Origin: GCA-2711565 sp963664245
Lineage (GTDB): Bacteria; Bacteroidota; Bacteroidia; Bacteroidales; GCA-2711565
Assembly (NCBI GenBank): GCA_963664245.1
Contig: OY760934.1
Coordinates: 620,001-684,000 of the forward strand
DNA: 64,000 nt
Direction of reading: 5' to 3'
Numbering within the stretch: the first letter of the stretch is position 1; every line of letters starts with the position of its first letter. The notes below the pieces were generated by a model, which saw only the letters and a list, made by a program, of their open reading frames with translations, was not told the origin of the DNA and searched no databases. The position numbers were made by a program, and so were the translations under genes. Positions 54,878 to 62,818 of the stretch are shown in pieces.

Positions 54878-56815
54878 TTACTCTTCAATCAGTTTAGCGA
54901 TTTCGTCATTAATTCTTTTAATAAAATTATCAACCGACATTGCCCCTAAATCACCCTCTCCGTGCCTACGAACCGAAACCATGTTGTCACCTTCTTCTTT
55001 CTCGCCTACAATCAACATGTAGGGAATCTTCTGAACCTCAGCATCCCGTATCTTTCTTCCGGTTTTTTCACTGCGGCTATCAATGCGGGCGCGAATATCG
55101 GAATTATTTAGCAATTTTAAAACTTTTTCGGCATATTTTTGATATTTATCACTGATTGGCAAAACAATAACCTGATTTGGAGTTAGCCACAAAGGGAAAT
55201 TACCGGCACAATGCTCAATGAGTACGGCCACAAAGCGTTCCATCGAACCAAACGGGGCACGGTGAATCATCACCGGGCGGTGTTTTTCATTATCCGAGCC
55301 AACATATTCCAATTCAAAGCGTTCGGGCAAATTATAATCCACCTGAATGGTTCCCAGTTGCCATTTACGTCCCAAGGCATCTTTTACCATAAAATCCATT
55401 TTCGGGCCATAAAAAGCAGCTTCGCCATATTCAATCACGCCATTCAAGCCTTCTTCTTCCGAAACTTCCATAATAGCTCTTTCCGATTTTTCCCAAACCT
55501 CATCGGTTCCAATATATTTTTCCTTATTATTAGGATCGCGCAACGAAATTTGGGTAATAAAATCTTTAAAATCCAGTGCTTTAAAAATATGCATCACAAT
55601 TTTAATCACTCCTTTAAACTCATCTTTTAATTGCTCGGGAGTACAGAAAATATGTGCATCATCCTGGGTAAAGCTACGAACACGGGTCAAACCATGCAGT
55701 TCACCACTTTGCTCGTAACGGTAAACCGTACCGAATTCGGCCAGGCGAAGCGGAAGATCTTTATATGATTTTGGGCTTACCTTGTAAATTTCGCAGTGAT
55801 GCGGGCAGTTCATGGGTTTCAAAAAATACTCTTCGCCTTCATAAGGGGTTTTGATCGGTTTAAACGAATCCGCCCCATATTTAGCATAGTGTCCCGAAGT
55901 TTTGTACAACTCCACGTTCCCTATATGCGGGCAGATTACCTGCTCATAACCGGCCCTACGCTGAACCTTTTTCAGAAATAATTCCAAGCTTTCGCGCAAC
56001 TGGGCTCCTTTCGGCAACCAAAGCGGCAAGCCCAAACCAACACTTTGAGAAAAGGCAAATAATTCGAGTTCTTTTCCCAGTTTACGGTGATCGCGTTTTT
56101 TTGCTTCCTCCAAAAGCTCCAGGTATTCTGTAAGTTCTTTGGCTTTTGGGAAAGTAATCCCGTATAAACGGGTTAACTGTTTTCGTTTTTCATCGCCGCG
56201 CCAGTAAGCTCCGGCAACGCTTAGTATTTTTACCGCCTTGATAAAAGAAGTATCAGGCAAGTGGGGACCACGGCACAAGTCAACAAAATCGCCGGTTTGG
56301 TAAAAGGTAATTTGTCCGTCTTCCAACTCACTAATCAATTCGAGTTTATACTCATCGCCTTTATTTTCAAAATATTTTAAGGCCTCTGCTTTTGAAACTT
56401 CCTTGCGCTCAAAACCATGCTTTTCCTTAGCCAATTCTTTCATTTTGGCTTCAATCTTTGGAAAATCTGCATCCGTGATCACGCGATCGCCCAAATCAAT
56501 GTCATAATAAAAACCGTTTTCAATATCCGGGCCAATACCAAATTTAGCTCTAGGGTATAATTGTTCAACTGCAGCAGCCATCAGGTGAGCCGATGAATGC
56601 CACATAGCGGCTTTTCCTTCAGTATCATTCCACGTTAACAACTTTACCCTTGCATCCGTCGTAATCGAACGGGTTGCATCCCATACCTCATCATTAATTT
56701 TAGCAGCTAACACATTACGTGCCAGCCCTTCGCTAATTTCTTTAGCAATTTCCAAGGCAGTAATTCCTGCTTCATGCTGTTTAACCGAACCATCCGGTAA
56801 AGTAATGTTAATCAT
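54878..56815 (-). CDS. thrS: threonyl-tRNA synthetase
   Basis: A 645-residue class II synthetase that charges tRNA-Thr. Order: TGS domain (1-61; INITLPDGSVK), editing domain (about 62-225; HSSAHLMAAAVEQLYP and the Cys/His site near C180), catalytic core (about 240-535; motif 2 FGTVYRYEQSGELHGLTRVRSFTQDDAHIF, motif 3 VMIHRAPFGSMERF), and anticodon-binding domain (about 540-645). Full-length. Its good promoter (56842-56872) likely drives the downstream infC-rpmI-rplT genes as well. Confidence 0.97.
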   Translation of the reverse strand: MINITLPDGSVKQHEAGITALEIAKEISEGLARNVLAAKINDEVWDATRSITTDARVKLLTWNDTEGKAAMWHSSAHLMAAAVEQLYPRAKFGIGPDIENGFYYDIDLGDRVITDADFPKIEAKMKELAKEKHGFERKEVSKAEALKYFENKGDEYKLELISELEDGQITFYQTGDFVDLCRGPHLPDTSFIKAVKILSVAGAYWRGDEKRKQLTRLYGITFPKAKELTEYLELLEEAKKRDHRKLGKELELFAFSQSVGLGLPLWLPKGAQLRESLELFLKKVQRRAGYEQVICPHIGNVELYKTSGHYAKYGADSFKPIKTPYEGEEYFLKPMNCPHHCEIYKVSPKSYKDLPLRLAEFGTVYRYEQSGELHGLTRVRSFTQDDAHIFCTPEQLKDEFKGVIKIVMHIFKALDFKDFITQISLRDPNNKEKYIGTDEVWEKSERAIMEVSEEEGLNGVIEYGEAAFYGPKMDFMVKDALGRKWQLGTIQVDYNLPERFELEYVGSDNEKHRPVMIHRAPFGSMERFVAVLIEHCAGNFPLWLTPNQVIVLPISDKYQKYAEKVLKLLNNSDIRARIDSRSEKTGRKIRDAEVQKIPYMLIVGEKEEGDNMVSVRRHGEGDLGAMSVDNFIKRINDEIAKLIEE

Positions 56816-56841
56816 GTTCCTGTTTATTTTTGTATCGTTTG

Positions 56842-56872
56842 CAAAGTTAGTGATATTGTTTTATGCGTCAAA
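56842..56872 (-). promoter_or_regulatory. complete promoter for thrS and the infC operon
   Basis: On the minus strand TTTG (56869-56872) and TAACTTTG (56842-56849) are separated by exactly 19 bases, matching the Bacteroidota -33/-7 pair. The -7 box is 27 bases from the thrS ATG. This is the best promoter in the window. Confidence 0.7.
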
Positions 56873-57073
56873 GATTAAATTTCAGTTAAAATAATCTCGC
56901 CAAAAAGTTCTCAAGATTTATTCGAAAAAAACATAAGCAAGCTTTAAAATATCGCCTGCTAAAAATCGCAAACATATTTCATTTATTTAACACACTGACT
57001 TTTTAAAATTTATGCTGTTAATTTCTTTTTCATAACAAAATACCCCGCCTAAAATTCCGGTCTCAATAATTAA

Positions 57074-57081
57074 TAATTTTG
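57074..57081 (+). promoter_or_regulatory. -7 promoter element ahead of the nrdD riboswitch
   Basis: TAATTTTG matches TAnnTTTG; the transcript would begin at about 57087, the first bases of the riboswitch P1 stem. Confidence 0.55.
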
Positions 57082-57088
57082 TTTCAGG

Positions 57089-57247
57089 AATTGATGTAAG
57101 GGAATACTGTCAGAAACAGTAGCTGTCCCCGCAGCCGTGAGTCCCTGACTGTTACAGTCAAATGAATTTTCAATACTTACGCCACTGTCCGCCGACTGGC
57201 GGATGGGAAGGCATTGAAAATCGGGAAAGCCGGAAGACCTATCAATT
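57089..57247 (+). ncRNA. cobalamin riboswitch controlling nrdDG
   Basis: P1 is AATTGAT (57089-57095) paired with ATCAATT (57241-57247). Between them are the B12-aptamer blocks AAGGGAATACTGTCAGAAACAG, AGCTGTCCCCGCAGCCGTGAGTCC, ACGCCACTGTCC...GGATGGGAAGGC and AAAGCCGGAAGACCT. A run TTTTTACTTTTTT directly follows P1, so P1 plus this run may itself act as the terminator. Class III RNR does not use B12, so this fits the common design in which B12 turns off a B12-independent isozyme. The variable arm loop carries a palindrome CCGCCGACTGGCGG absent from the 22-kb riboswitch. Confidence 0.92.
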
Positions 57248-57354
57248 TTTACTTTTTTCGTAGCTTTCGGGAGAAAAAGCTTAGAAGGATTTATTTCCTC
57301 CTGGTAATTTATTTTTATTCCACTGCTACCATTGATTACTTAAACCCTTTTATT

Positions 57355-59541
57355 ATGAAGATTAATGGAGCTATCAAAACTGTAAGAAAAAGAGACGGGC
57401 GCATTCTGCCTTTTGAAAAAGAAAAAATCACCTTTGCCATTTTTAAAGCTTTGCGGGCAGTCGGGAAACCCAACCGCCAACTAGCCGAAAAAATTACTCA
57501 AAAAATTACGCTAAAATTAGAAGAAGAAACACCTTTGGTTGAAACCATCCAGGACCTAGCTGAAATTGAACTATTCAAAGAAAATCAGTTCGAAGCTGCC
57601 AAAGCATACATTATCTACCGTAAGCAACACGAGGGGATGAGAAACATCAAGGAACTATTTTCCAACATCGACCTTGTTGATGATTACATTAACAACAACG
57701 ACTGGCGAATCAAAGAAAGTGCAAATTCAACCTATTCACTACAAGGCATGAACCAACACATTTCAACCATCATCAGCTCGCAATACTGGCTAAACAAAAT
57801 TTACCCCTCCGAAATCGGCCTTGCCCATAAACATGGCAAATTTCACATTCATGATCTTGGCTTTATCAGTGTTTACTGTGTTGGATGGGATTTACAGGAG
57901 TTGCTTTTAAGCGGGTTTAAAGGAGTTCCCGGGAAAATAGAAAGTAAACCAGCCAAACATTTCAGAACCCTATTGGGACAAATGGTTAATTTCTTTTACA
58001 CTATGCAGGGAGAAGCAGCCGGAGCACAGGCATTCTCTAATTTCGACACCTATCTCGCCCCCTTTATCCGGCACGATAATCTGGATTACAAAGACGTTAA
58101 ACAGGCTTTGCAGGAATTCTTATTTAACATGAACATCCCTACTCGCGTGGGATTTCAAACTCCTTTTACCAACATTACCATGGATTTAGTAGTGCCCAAT
58201 AATTTAAAAGATACAGCGGTAATTATCGGCGGCGAACTGCAAAACAGCTGCTATGGCGATTACCAGCATGAGATGGACATTTTAAATAAAGCCTTTGCAG
58301 AAGTTATGACCGAAGGAGATGCAAACGGGCGGATTTTTTCGTTCCCCATCCCTACTTATAACATCACCAAAGATTTTGACTGGAACAACGAATACCGTGA
58401 AGCGATTTGGGAAATGACCGCCAAATACGGCATTCCATATTTTTCAAATTTTGTTAATTCCGACATGTCGCCGGATGATATCCGTTCGATGTGCTGCCGT
58501 TTACGGATAGACACCAGCAAATTGAAATCTCGTGGTGGAGGGTTATTTGGGGCGAACCCGCTTACAGGATCAATTGGGGTGGTAACGCTTAATTTGCCAC
58601 GGATCGCTTACGAATCGAAATCGGAACAAGAACTGTTTCAAAGAATAGAAAAACTGATGATCCTGGCCAAAGAAAGCCTTGAGATTAAACGTAAAATCAT
58701 TGAACAGCTAACAGAAAACAGACTCTACCCCTATTCAAAATTTTATTTGCGTAACATTAAAGTAAAAAACGGGAAATACTGGGACAACCATTTTTCAACC
58801 ATTGGTTTGGTTGGAATGAACGAACTCTTACTTAATTTTTACGGGATCGACATTACAACTACAGAAGGAAAGCAGTATGCCGAAAACATTTTAACGTTTA
58901 TGCGACAAAAACTGCAAGAATTCCAGGAAGAAACCGGCCACATTTACAACCTGGAGGCAACACCTGCCGAAGGGACCACCTACCGCCTGGCAAGGCTGGA
59001 TAAAAATGAATTCCCAGATATCATTGTTGCAAACGAAAAGCAGGTCAGGGAAAATAAAGCGGCTCCCTACTATACCAACTCGAGCCAGTTGCCTGTTGGC
59101 TTTACCAACGACATTTTCGAAGCTCTTGAATTGCAAGATAATTTGCAATGTAAATATACCGGGGGAACCGTATTCCATACCTTTGTCGGCGAAAGTAAGC
59201 TTTCATCCGAATCGGTTAAAGCTTTTGCAAAAATGGTTTGCAACAACTTTAAGCTTCCTTATTTTTCACTATCTCCTACGTTTAGTATTTGTCCTGAACA
59301 CGGCTACATATACGGGGAACACCCCATTTGCCCGGAATGCAAAAAATTGGGCGTTTACAACAAGTGCGAGGTTTATTCCAGAATAGTTGGTTACCTGAGA
59401 CCTGTTGACCAATGGAACGACGGCAAACAAGCAGAATTTAAGGATCGAAAACTTTTCGATAAAAAAATCCGGCAACAAACAACAGGAGTATCAAGCAAAA
59501 TAAATTTAGTTAATGTGATAAATACAGAACAAAATATTTAG
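57355..59541 (+). CDS. nrdD: anaerobic (class III) ribonucleoside-triphosphate reductase
   Basis: A 728-residue oxygen-sensitive glycyl-radical enzyme that makes deoxyribonucleotides without oxygen. The start at 57355 is chosen because the frame's upstream extension lies inside the riboswitch. Order: ATP-cone (about 1-90; RKRDGRILPFEKEKI), catalytic barrel (about 130-600), four-Cys zinc site (CPEHGYIYGEHPICPECKKLG, then NKC), and the glycyl-radical loop RIVGYLRP with Gly679. The adjacent nrdG encodes its activase. Expression should fall when cobalamin is plentiful, implying a B12-dependent class II enzyme elsewhere in the genome. Confidence 0.95.
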   Translation: MKINGAIKTVRKRDGRILPFEKEKITFAIFKALRAVGKPNRQLAEKITQKITLKLEEETPLVETIQDLAEIELFKENQFEAAKAYIIYRKQHEGMRNIKELFSNIDLVDDYINNNDWRIKESANSTYSLQGMNQHISTIISSQYWLNKIYPSEIGLAHKHGKFHIHDLGFISVYCVGWDLQELLLSGFKGVPGKIESKPAKHFRTLLGQMVNFFYTMQGEAAGAQAFSNFDTYLAPFIRHDNLDYKDVKQALQEFLFNMNIPTRVGFQTPFTNITMDLVVPNNLKDTAVIIGGELQNSCYGDYQHEMDILNKAFAEVMTEGDANGRIFSFPIPTYNITKDFDWNNEYREAIWEMTAKYGIPYFSNFVNSDMSPDDIRSMCCRLRIDTSKLKSRGGGLFGANPLTGSIGVVTLNLPRIAYESKSEQELFQRIEKLMILAKESLEIKRKIIEQLTENRLYPYSKFYLRNIKVKNGKYWDNHFSTIGLVGMNELLLNFYGIDITTTEGKQYAENILTFMRQKLQEFQEETGHIYNLEATPAEGTTYRLARLDKNEFPDIIVANEKQVRENKAAPYYTNSSQLPVGFTNDIFEALELQDNLQCKYTGGTVFHTFVGESKLSSESVKAFAKMVCNNFKLPYFSLSPTFSICPEHGYIYGEHPICPECKKLGVYNKCEVYSRIVGYLRPVDQWNDGKQAEFKDRKLFDKKIRQQTTGVSSKINLVNVINTEQNI

Positions 59542-59588
59542 AAAAATTATCGGATTCTCAGAATGAAAAACAAAAGGAGTTGGGAATT

Positions 59589-60248
59589 ATGAAAATAGCC
59601 GGGTTTCAAAAACAAAGCCTTATCGACTTCCCCGGAAATATTACCGCTGTGGTTTTTACACAGGGGTGTAATTTCCGGTGTAGCTATTGCCATAATCCCA
59701 ATTTGGTTTTACAAGAAAAGTTTGAAAAACCAATTGCACATAATATCGTTTTCGACTACTTGAGCAAGTACAAAAAATTATTGGATGCCGTATGCATTAC
59801 CGGAGGAGAACCCACATTACATCCTCAATTAAATGAATTTATTGTCAAAATAAAACGGCTCAATCTAAAAGTAAAACTTGATACCAACGGAACAAATCCC
59901 GACCTGCTTCATCTTTTACTAGAAAATAAGTTGGTCGATTTTATTTCTATGGATATAAAAAACGAGATGAACCCGGAATCGTACCAAATAATTACGGGAA
60001 ACATCGGAGATCAAACATTTGAGAAAGTTCTAAAATCGGTTAAACTTATAAAAGCACATGCCGTTGATTACGAATTCAGGACAACTGTGCTTAAAAACAT
60101 TCACACAAAAAAAATCATAAAAAAACTAAAAAATGAATTTGGAGAAAAATTAAAACTCCAGAATTTCAGGACAGGAATGGTTCTTAAGCCCAAAGAAAAA
60201 CTTATTGCTTTTGAACCGGAAGAATTTGAAGAACTTCATTCATTATAG
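59589..60248 (+). CDS. nrdG: anaerobic RNR activating radical-SAM protein
   Basis: A 219-residue radical-SAM enzyme that generates the glycyl radical on NrdD using S-adenosylmethionine and a [4Fe-4S] cluster. The cluster motif is CNFRCSYC (CxxxCxxC, about 27-34), and ITGGEPTLH (about 76) is the SAM-binding GGE. The start is the ATG at 59589, 10 bases after a GGAG, rather than an earlier TTG. This is the longer form of NrdG typical of Bacteroidota. It is 47 bases after nrdD and under the same riboswitch. Confidence 0.93.
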   Translation: MKIAGFQKQSLIDFPGNITAVVFTQGCNFRCSYCHNPNLVLQEKFEKPIAHNIVFDYLSKYKKLLDAVCITGGEPTLHPQLNEFIVKIKRLNLKVKLDTNGTNPDLLHLLLENKLVDFISMDIKNEMNPESYQIITGNIGDQTFEKVLKSVKLIKAHAVDYEFRTTVLKNIHTKKIIKKLKNEFGEKLKLQNFRTGMVLKPKEKLIAFEPEEFEELHSL

Positions 60249-60252
60249 GTTT

Positions 60253-60303
60253 AAAGCCCCTCTTTTCTCAATTTAAAGGCATTGGTGATCGAGGGGCTTT
60301 TAT
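60253..60303 (+). terminator. terminator after nrdDG
   Basis: The stem AAAGCCCCTC/GAGGGGCTTT has a 28-base loop and a short T-run. Confidence 0.7.
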
Positions 60304-60345
60304 AAAAATCTCCTAATACTATATAGATTATCTATTTGCTTTCAC

Positions 60346-60353
60346 TAAATTTG
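60346..60353 (+). promoter_or_regulatory. -7 promoter element for the threonine-synthase-like gene
   Basis: TAAATTTG matches TAnnTTTG. It lies inside the ORF's 5' extension and so places the true start at 60375, about 16 bases after transcription begins. Confidence 0.5.
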
Positions 60354-60374
60354 CCTCTCAAAAAAATTATTACA

Positions 60375-61667
60375 ATGTCATTACAGATTGAAAAAACCAA
60401 TTACAAATTGGAGTCGCAAGACACCAAAGAAATTTTTGAAGATAACGGCTGGATGCTGGATGCGCCCAATGCTGAACGTCCTGCGTTGATCCGAGCGATT
60501 TACGAGAAAAAACAACTTAACGTAAAAAGCGAAGAATACGGCATTTACCGTTTTGCCGACTGGCTTCCGATTTACCGCATGCTTGCAGGTTCTTCCGCAC
60601 CAGTAACTTTTAAAAGCGAAGGACTTGCAAAAGAATTAGGTTTAAACAATCTGTACATTACGTTTAGCGGTTATTGGCCCGAAAAAGATGCCCTGATGAA
60701 AACCGGTTCTTTTAAAGAAACTGAAGCCTATGCCGTTTGCGGACGTTTAGCAGCCGACGAAAAACGAGTGTTGGTTGTGGCTTCGGCCGGAAATACCGCC
60801 CGTGCTTTTGCCCGTGTTTGTTCGGAGAACAAAATCCCGCTCTTGCTAAGTGTTCCGGAAGACAATATCAACGCACTTTGGTTCGACCAACCAATTAACG
60901 ATTGTGTAAAGCTGATCTGTTCAAAAAGCGGCAGTGATTATTTTGATGCCATTCACTTATCGAACATTGCCTGTCACCTGGATAAATACCTTCCGGAAGG
61001 GGGAGCTAAAAACGTTGCCCGCCGCGACGGAATGGGAACCACGGTTCTTTCGGCAATTTCAAGCATCGGAAAAATCCCCGATTATTATTTTCAGGCTGTA
61101 GGAAGCGGAACCGGAGCTATTGCTGCCTGGGAGGCCAACCTGCGAATGATTGAAGACGGACGTTACGGATCAAACAAAATGAAATTAATGGTTTCGCAAA
61201 ACCATCCGTTTGTTCCGCTGTACGATGCCTGGAAAGCAGACTCCAGGGCAATGCTACCGCTGGACGATGAACTGGCTCGCAAACAAGTGGAAGAAATTGA
61301 TGCCAAGGTTTTATCGAACCGCAAGCCCCCCTACCCGATTATTGGCGGATTGTACGATGCCATGAAAGATGTCGGTGGCGATGTATTGATAGCTAATAAC
61401 GAAGAAACACGTGCGGCTGCAAAACTTTTTGAAGAAGTGGAAGGAAATGATATTCACCCTGCATCAGCAGTAGCAACAGCAACACTAATCAAAGCGGTAA
61501 AAGAAGGTATTGTAAAAGCAAATGATCTGATTATGCTTAATATTACCGGGGGCGGCGAAGAGCGTTTCAAACGCGAAAACAAATTGCATTATTTAAAACC
61601 AAGTCTGGTTTTTGATATTAATCCGGACGAAGAATTTGTAAAAACAGAATTATCAAAATTGTTTTAA
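60375..61667 (+). CDS. threonine-synthase-family PLP enzyme, cysteate synthase-like
   Basis: A 430-residue fold-type II PLP enzyme. The Schiff-base Lys is Lys114 in TGSFKETEAYAV, and VASAGNTARAFA (about 132) and the glycine-rich GSGTGAIAAW (about 240) bind the cofactor phosphate. Ordinary threonine synthases have the motif GSFKDR; the KETEA form and the N-terminal half here look closer to the archaeal cysteate synthases, which make L-cysteate from O-phosphoserine and sulfite. In Bacteroidota cysteate feeds sulfonolipids. Threonine synthase remains the alternative. No thrA/thrB or sulfonolipid gene is adjacent. Confidence 0.65.
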   Translation: MSLQIEKTNYKLESQDTKEIFEDNGWMLDAPNAERPALIRAIYEKKQLNVKSEEYGIYRFADWLPIYRMLAGSSAPVTFKSEGLAKELGLNNLYITFSGYWPEKDALMKTGSFKETEAYAVCGRLAADEKRVLVVASAGNTARAFARVCSENKIPLLLSVPEDNINALWFDQPINDCVKLICSKSGSDYFDAIHLSNIACHLDKYLPEGGAKNVARRDGMGTTVLSAISSIGKIPDYYFQAVGSGTGAIAAWEANLRMIEDGRYGSNKMKLMVSQNHPFVPLYDAWKADSRAMLPLDDELARKQVEEIDAKVLSNRKPPYPIIGGLYDAMKDVGGDVLIANNEETRAAAKLFEEVEGNDIHPASAVATATLIKAVKEGIVKANDLIMLNITGGGEERFKRENKLHYLKPSLVFDINPDEEFVKTELSKLF

Positions 61668-61672
61668 AAACA

Positions 61673-61714
61673 AAAGATCTCTTATCCAAATCTGTGAATA
61701 AGAGATCTTTTTTT
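61673..61714. terminator. bidirectional terminator between convergent genes
   Basis: The stem AAAGATCTCTTAT/ATAAGAGATCTTT has T-runs on both strands. It serves the threonine-synthase-like gene and the DUF4890-like gene. Confidence 0.88.
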
Positions 61715-61732
61715 ACTTATAAATCAAAACTT

Positions 61733-62134
61733 CTACCTTCCGCCAGGACGTCCTGGACGTTTTTCTCTCATTTCTTTCATTAGTTTTTCATATTTCTCGT
61801 ACTGTTCTTCGGTGAAGATTTTTTTAAGCTCTTTATTTTTTTCTTCGTCGAGTTTGGTCATTTTCTCACGCATTTTTTCCCTGTCAAAACTTCCGGACTC
61901 TCTCATTTCTTTAAAAGTTTCCATCATTTTTTTGGAATACTTCAGATTAATTTCTGCCAATTTTTCGGTAGTTTCTTTATCGAGCCCCAATTCTTTTTGC
62001 ATCATTTCGGTTTGTCTTTTAGCCATTACTTCGGGATCCATCATACGTCCCCCGCCAGGAGGTTGAGCGATAATAGCAGATGAAACAAATAAAGCAAACA
62101 TCAAAACAAGCGATAAACTCAATGTCTTTTTCAT
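61733..62134 (-). CDS. secreted Met/Lys-rich helical protein (DUF4890 / Spy-like)
   Basis: A 133-residue exported protein: signal peptide (about 1-23, ending IIAQ), a Pro/Gly stretch (PPGGGRMMDP), two or three long charged helices with Met-rich faces, and a terminal PGRPGGR. The repeated pattern (MQKELGLDKETTEKL, IFTEEQYEKYEKLMK) is like the LTxxQ motifs of Spy/CpxP-type periplasmic chaperones and matches DUF4890 proteins. A role in envelope stress or periplasmic chaperoning is by analogy only. Confidence 0.72.
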   Translation of the reverse strand: MKKTLSLSLVLMFALFVSSAIIAQPPGGGRMMDPEVMAKRQTEMMQKELGLDKETTEKLAEINLKYSKKMMETFKEMRESGSFDREKMREKMTKLDEEKNKELKKIFTEEQYEKYEKLMKEMREKRPGRPGGR

Positions 62135-62279
62135 ATTAAATTAGATTTTAGGGTAAATATTTTTCCGGTTAGACAATCGAAAGCAGAAAAACTTGCGGAT
62201 ACTTCAAAATAAATTTTATCAATAAAAATCAGGACAAGTTTCAAGACTTCTTAAATTTTTATTCGGCACGTTGATGTTG

Positions 62280-62287
62280 TATATTTG
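62280..62287 (+). promoter_or_regulatory. -7 promoter element for the NTF2-like lipoprotein
   Basis: TATATTTG, 25 bases before the ATG at 62313, matches TAnnTTTG. Confidence 0.5.
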
Positions 62288-62312
62288 AGCTATAACCTAA
62301 CATTGAAAAACC

Positions 62313-62807
62313 ATGGAAAAACGATTTATTTTAGCAATCCTGACCTTTATTTTTGTTATTGGATGCACCCCAAAACAAGAAGAAAAAGACCCCGAAACCC
62401 TGAAAAAAGGAATTTGCCAAGTACTCTATCAGTATTTAAAAGCCTGGAACATAAAAGACATCAAAACATTAGACGCTTTAACCTCTGATAACGGAATGTA
62501 TTTTGGTTCTGACCCGGATGAGATCATGGATAAAAAAGCGTTAATGGCAATGTACCGCGAGTTTTTTGCAGATTCAACAAATAATTACCGTTACGATGTA
62601 AATCTGCAAGAAATAATTCCTGCCGAAAATGGAGAATCAGTTATGGCAGTAGAATACATCACCTTTAAGAATTGGAGCCCCAAAATTCCGTTCAGGCAAA
62701 GTTTCCGTTTTGTAAAACAGAAAGAAGACTGGATCATTGATTTTATTGCCTGGGGAATAATCGTAAAGAATAAAGATATTGAACGCTTAAATAAAATTTT
62801 GGAATAA
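62313..62807 (+). CDS. SnoaL/NTF2-like domain lipoprotein
   Basis: A 164-residue lipoprotein: signal peptide with a lipobox-like VIGC (Cys about 18), then one NTF2/SnoaL-fold domain (about 30-160; QVLYQYLKAWNIKDIKTLDALTSD, MAVEYITFKN, RQSFRFVKQKEDWIIDFIAWG). Such domains bind small ligands in a cone or have no enzymatic role. No active-site residues can be assigned. It is convergent with the TPR gene. Confidence 0.75.
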   Translation: MEKRFILAILTFIFVIGCTPKQEEKDPETLKKGICQVLYQYLKAWNIKDIKTLDALTSDNGMYFGSDPDEIMDKKALMAMYREFFADSTNNYRYDVNLQEIIPAENGESVMAVEYITFKNWSPKIPFRQSFRFVKQKEDWIIDFIAWGIIVKNKDIERLNKILE

Positions 62808-62818
62808 CAGCAGCATCG

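Noticed and set aside
57214..57354. Upstream extension of the nrdD frame
   Set aside because: It lies in the 3' part of the cobalamin riboswitch; NrdD similarity begins at 57355.
60336..60374. Upstream extension of the threonine-synthase-like frame
   Set aside because: It overlaps the -7 promoter box; the ATG at 60375 is used.
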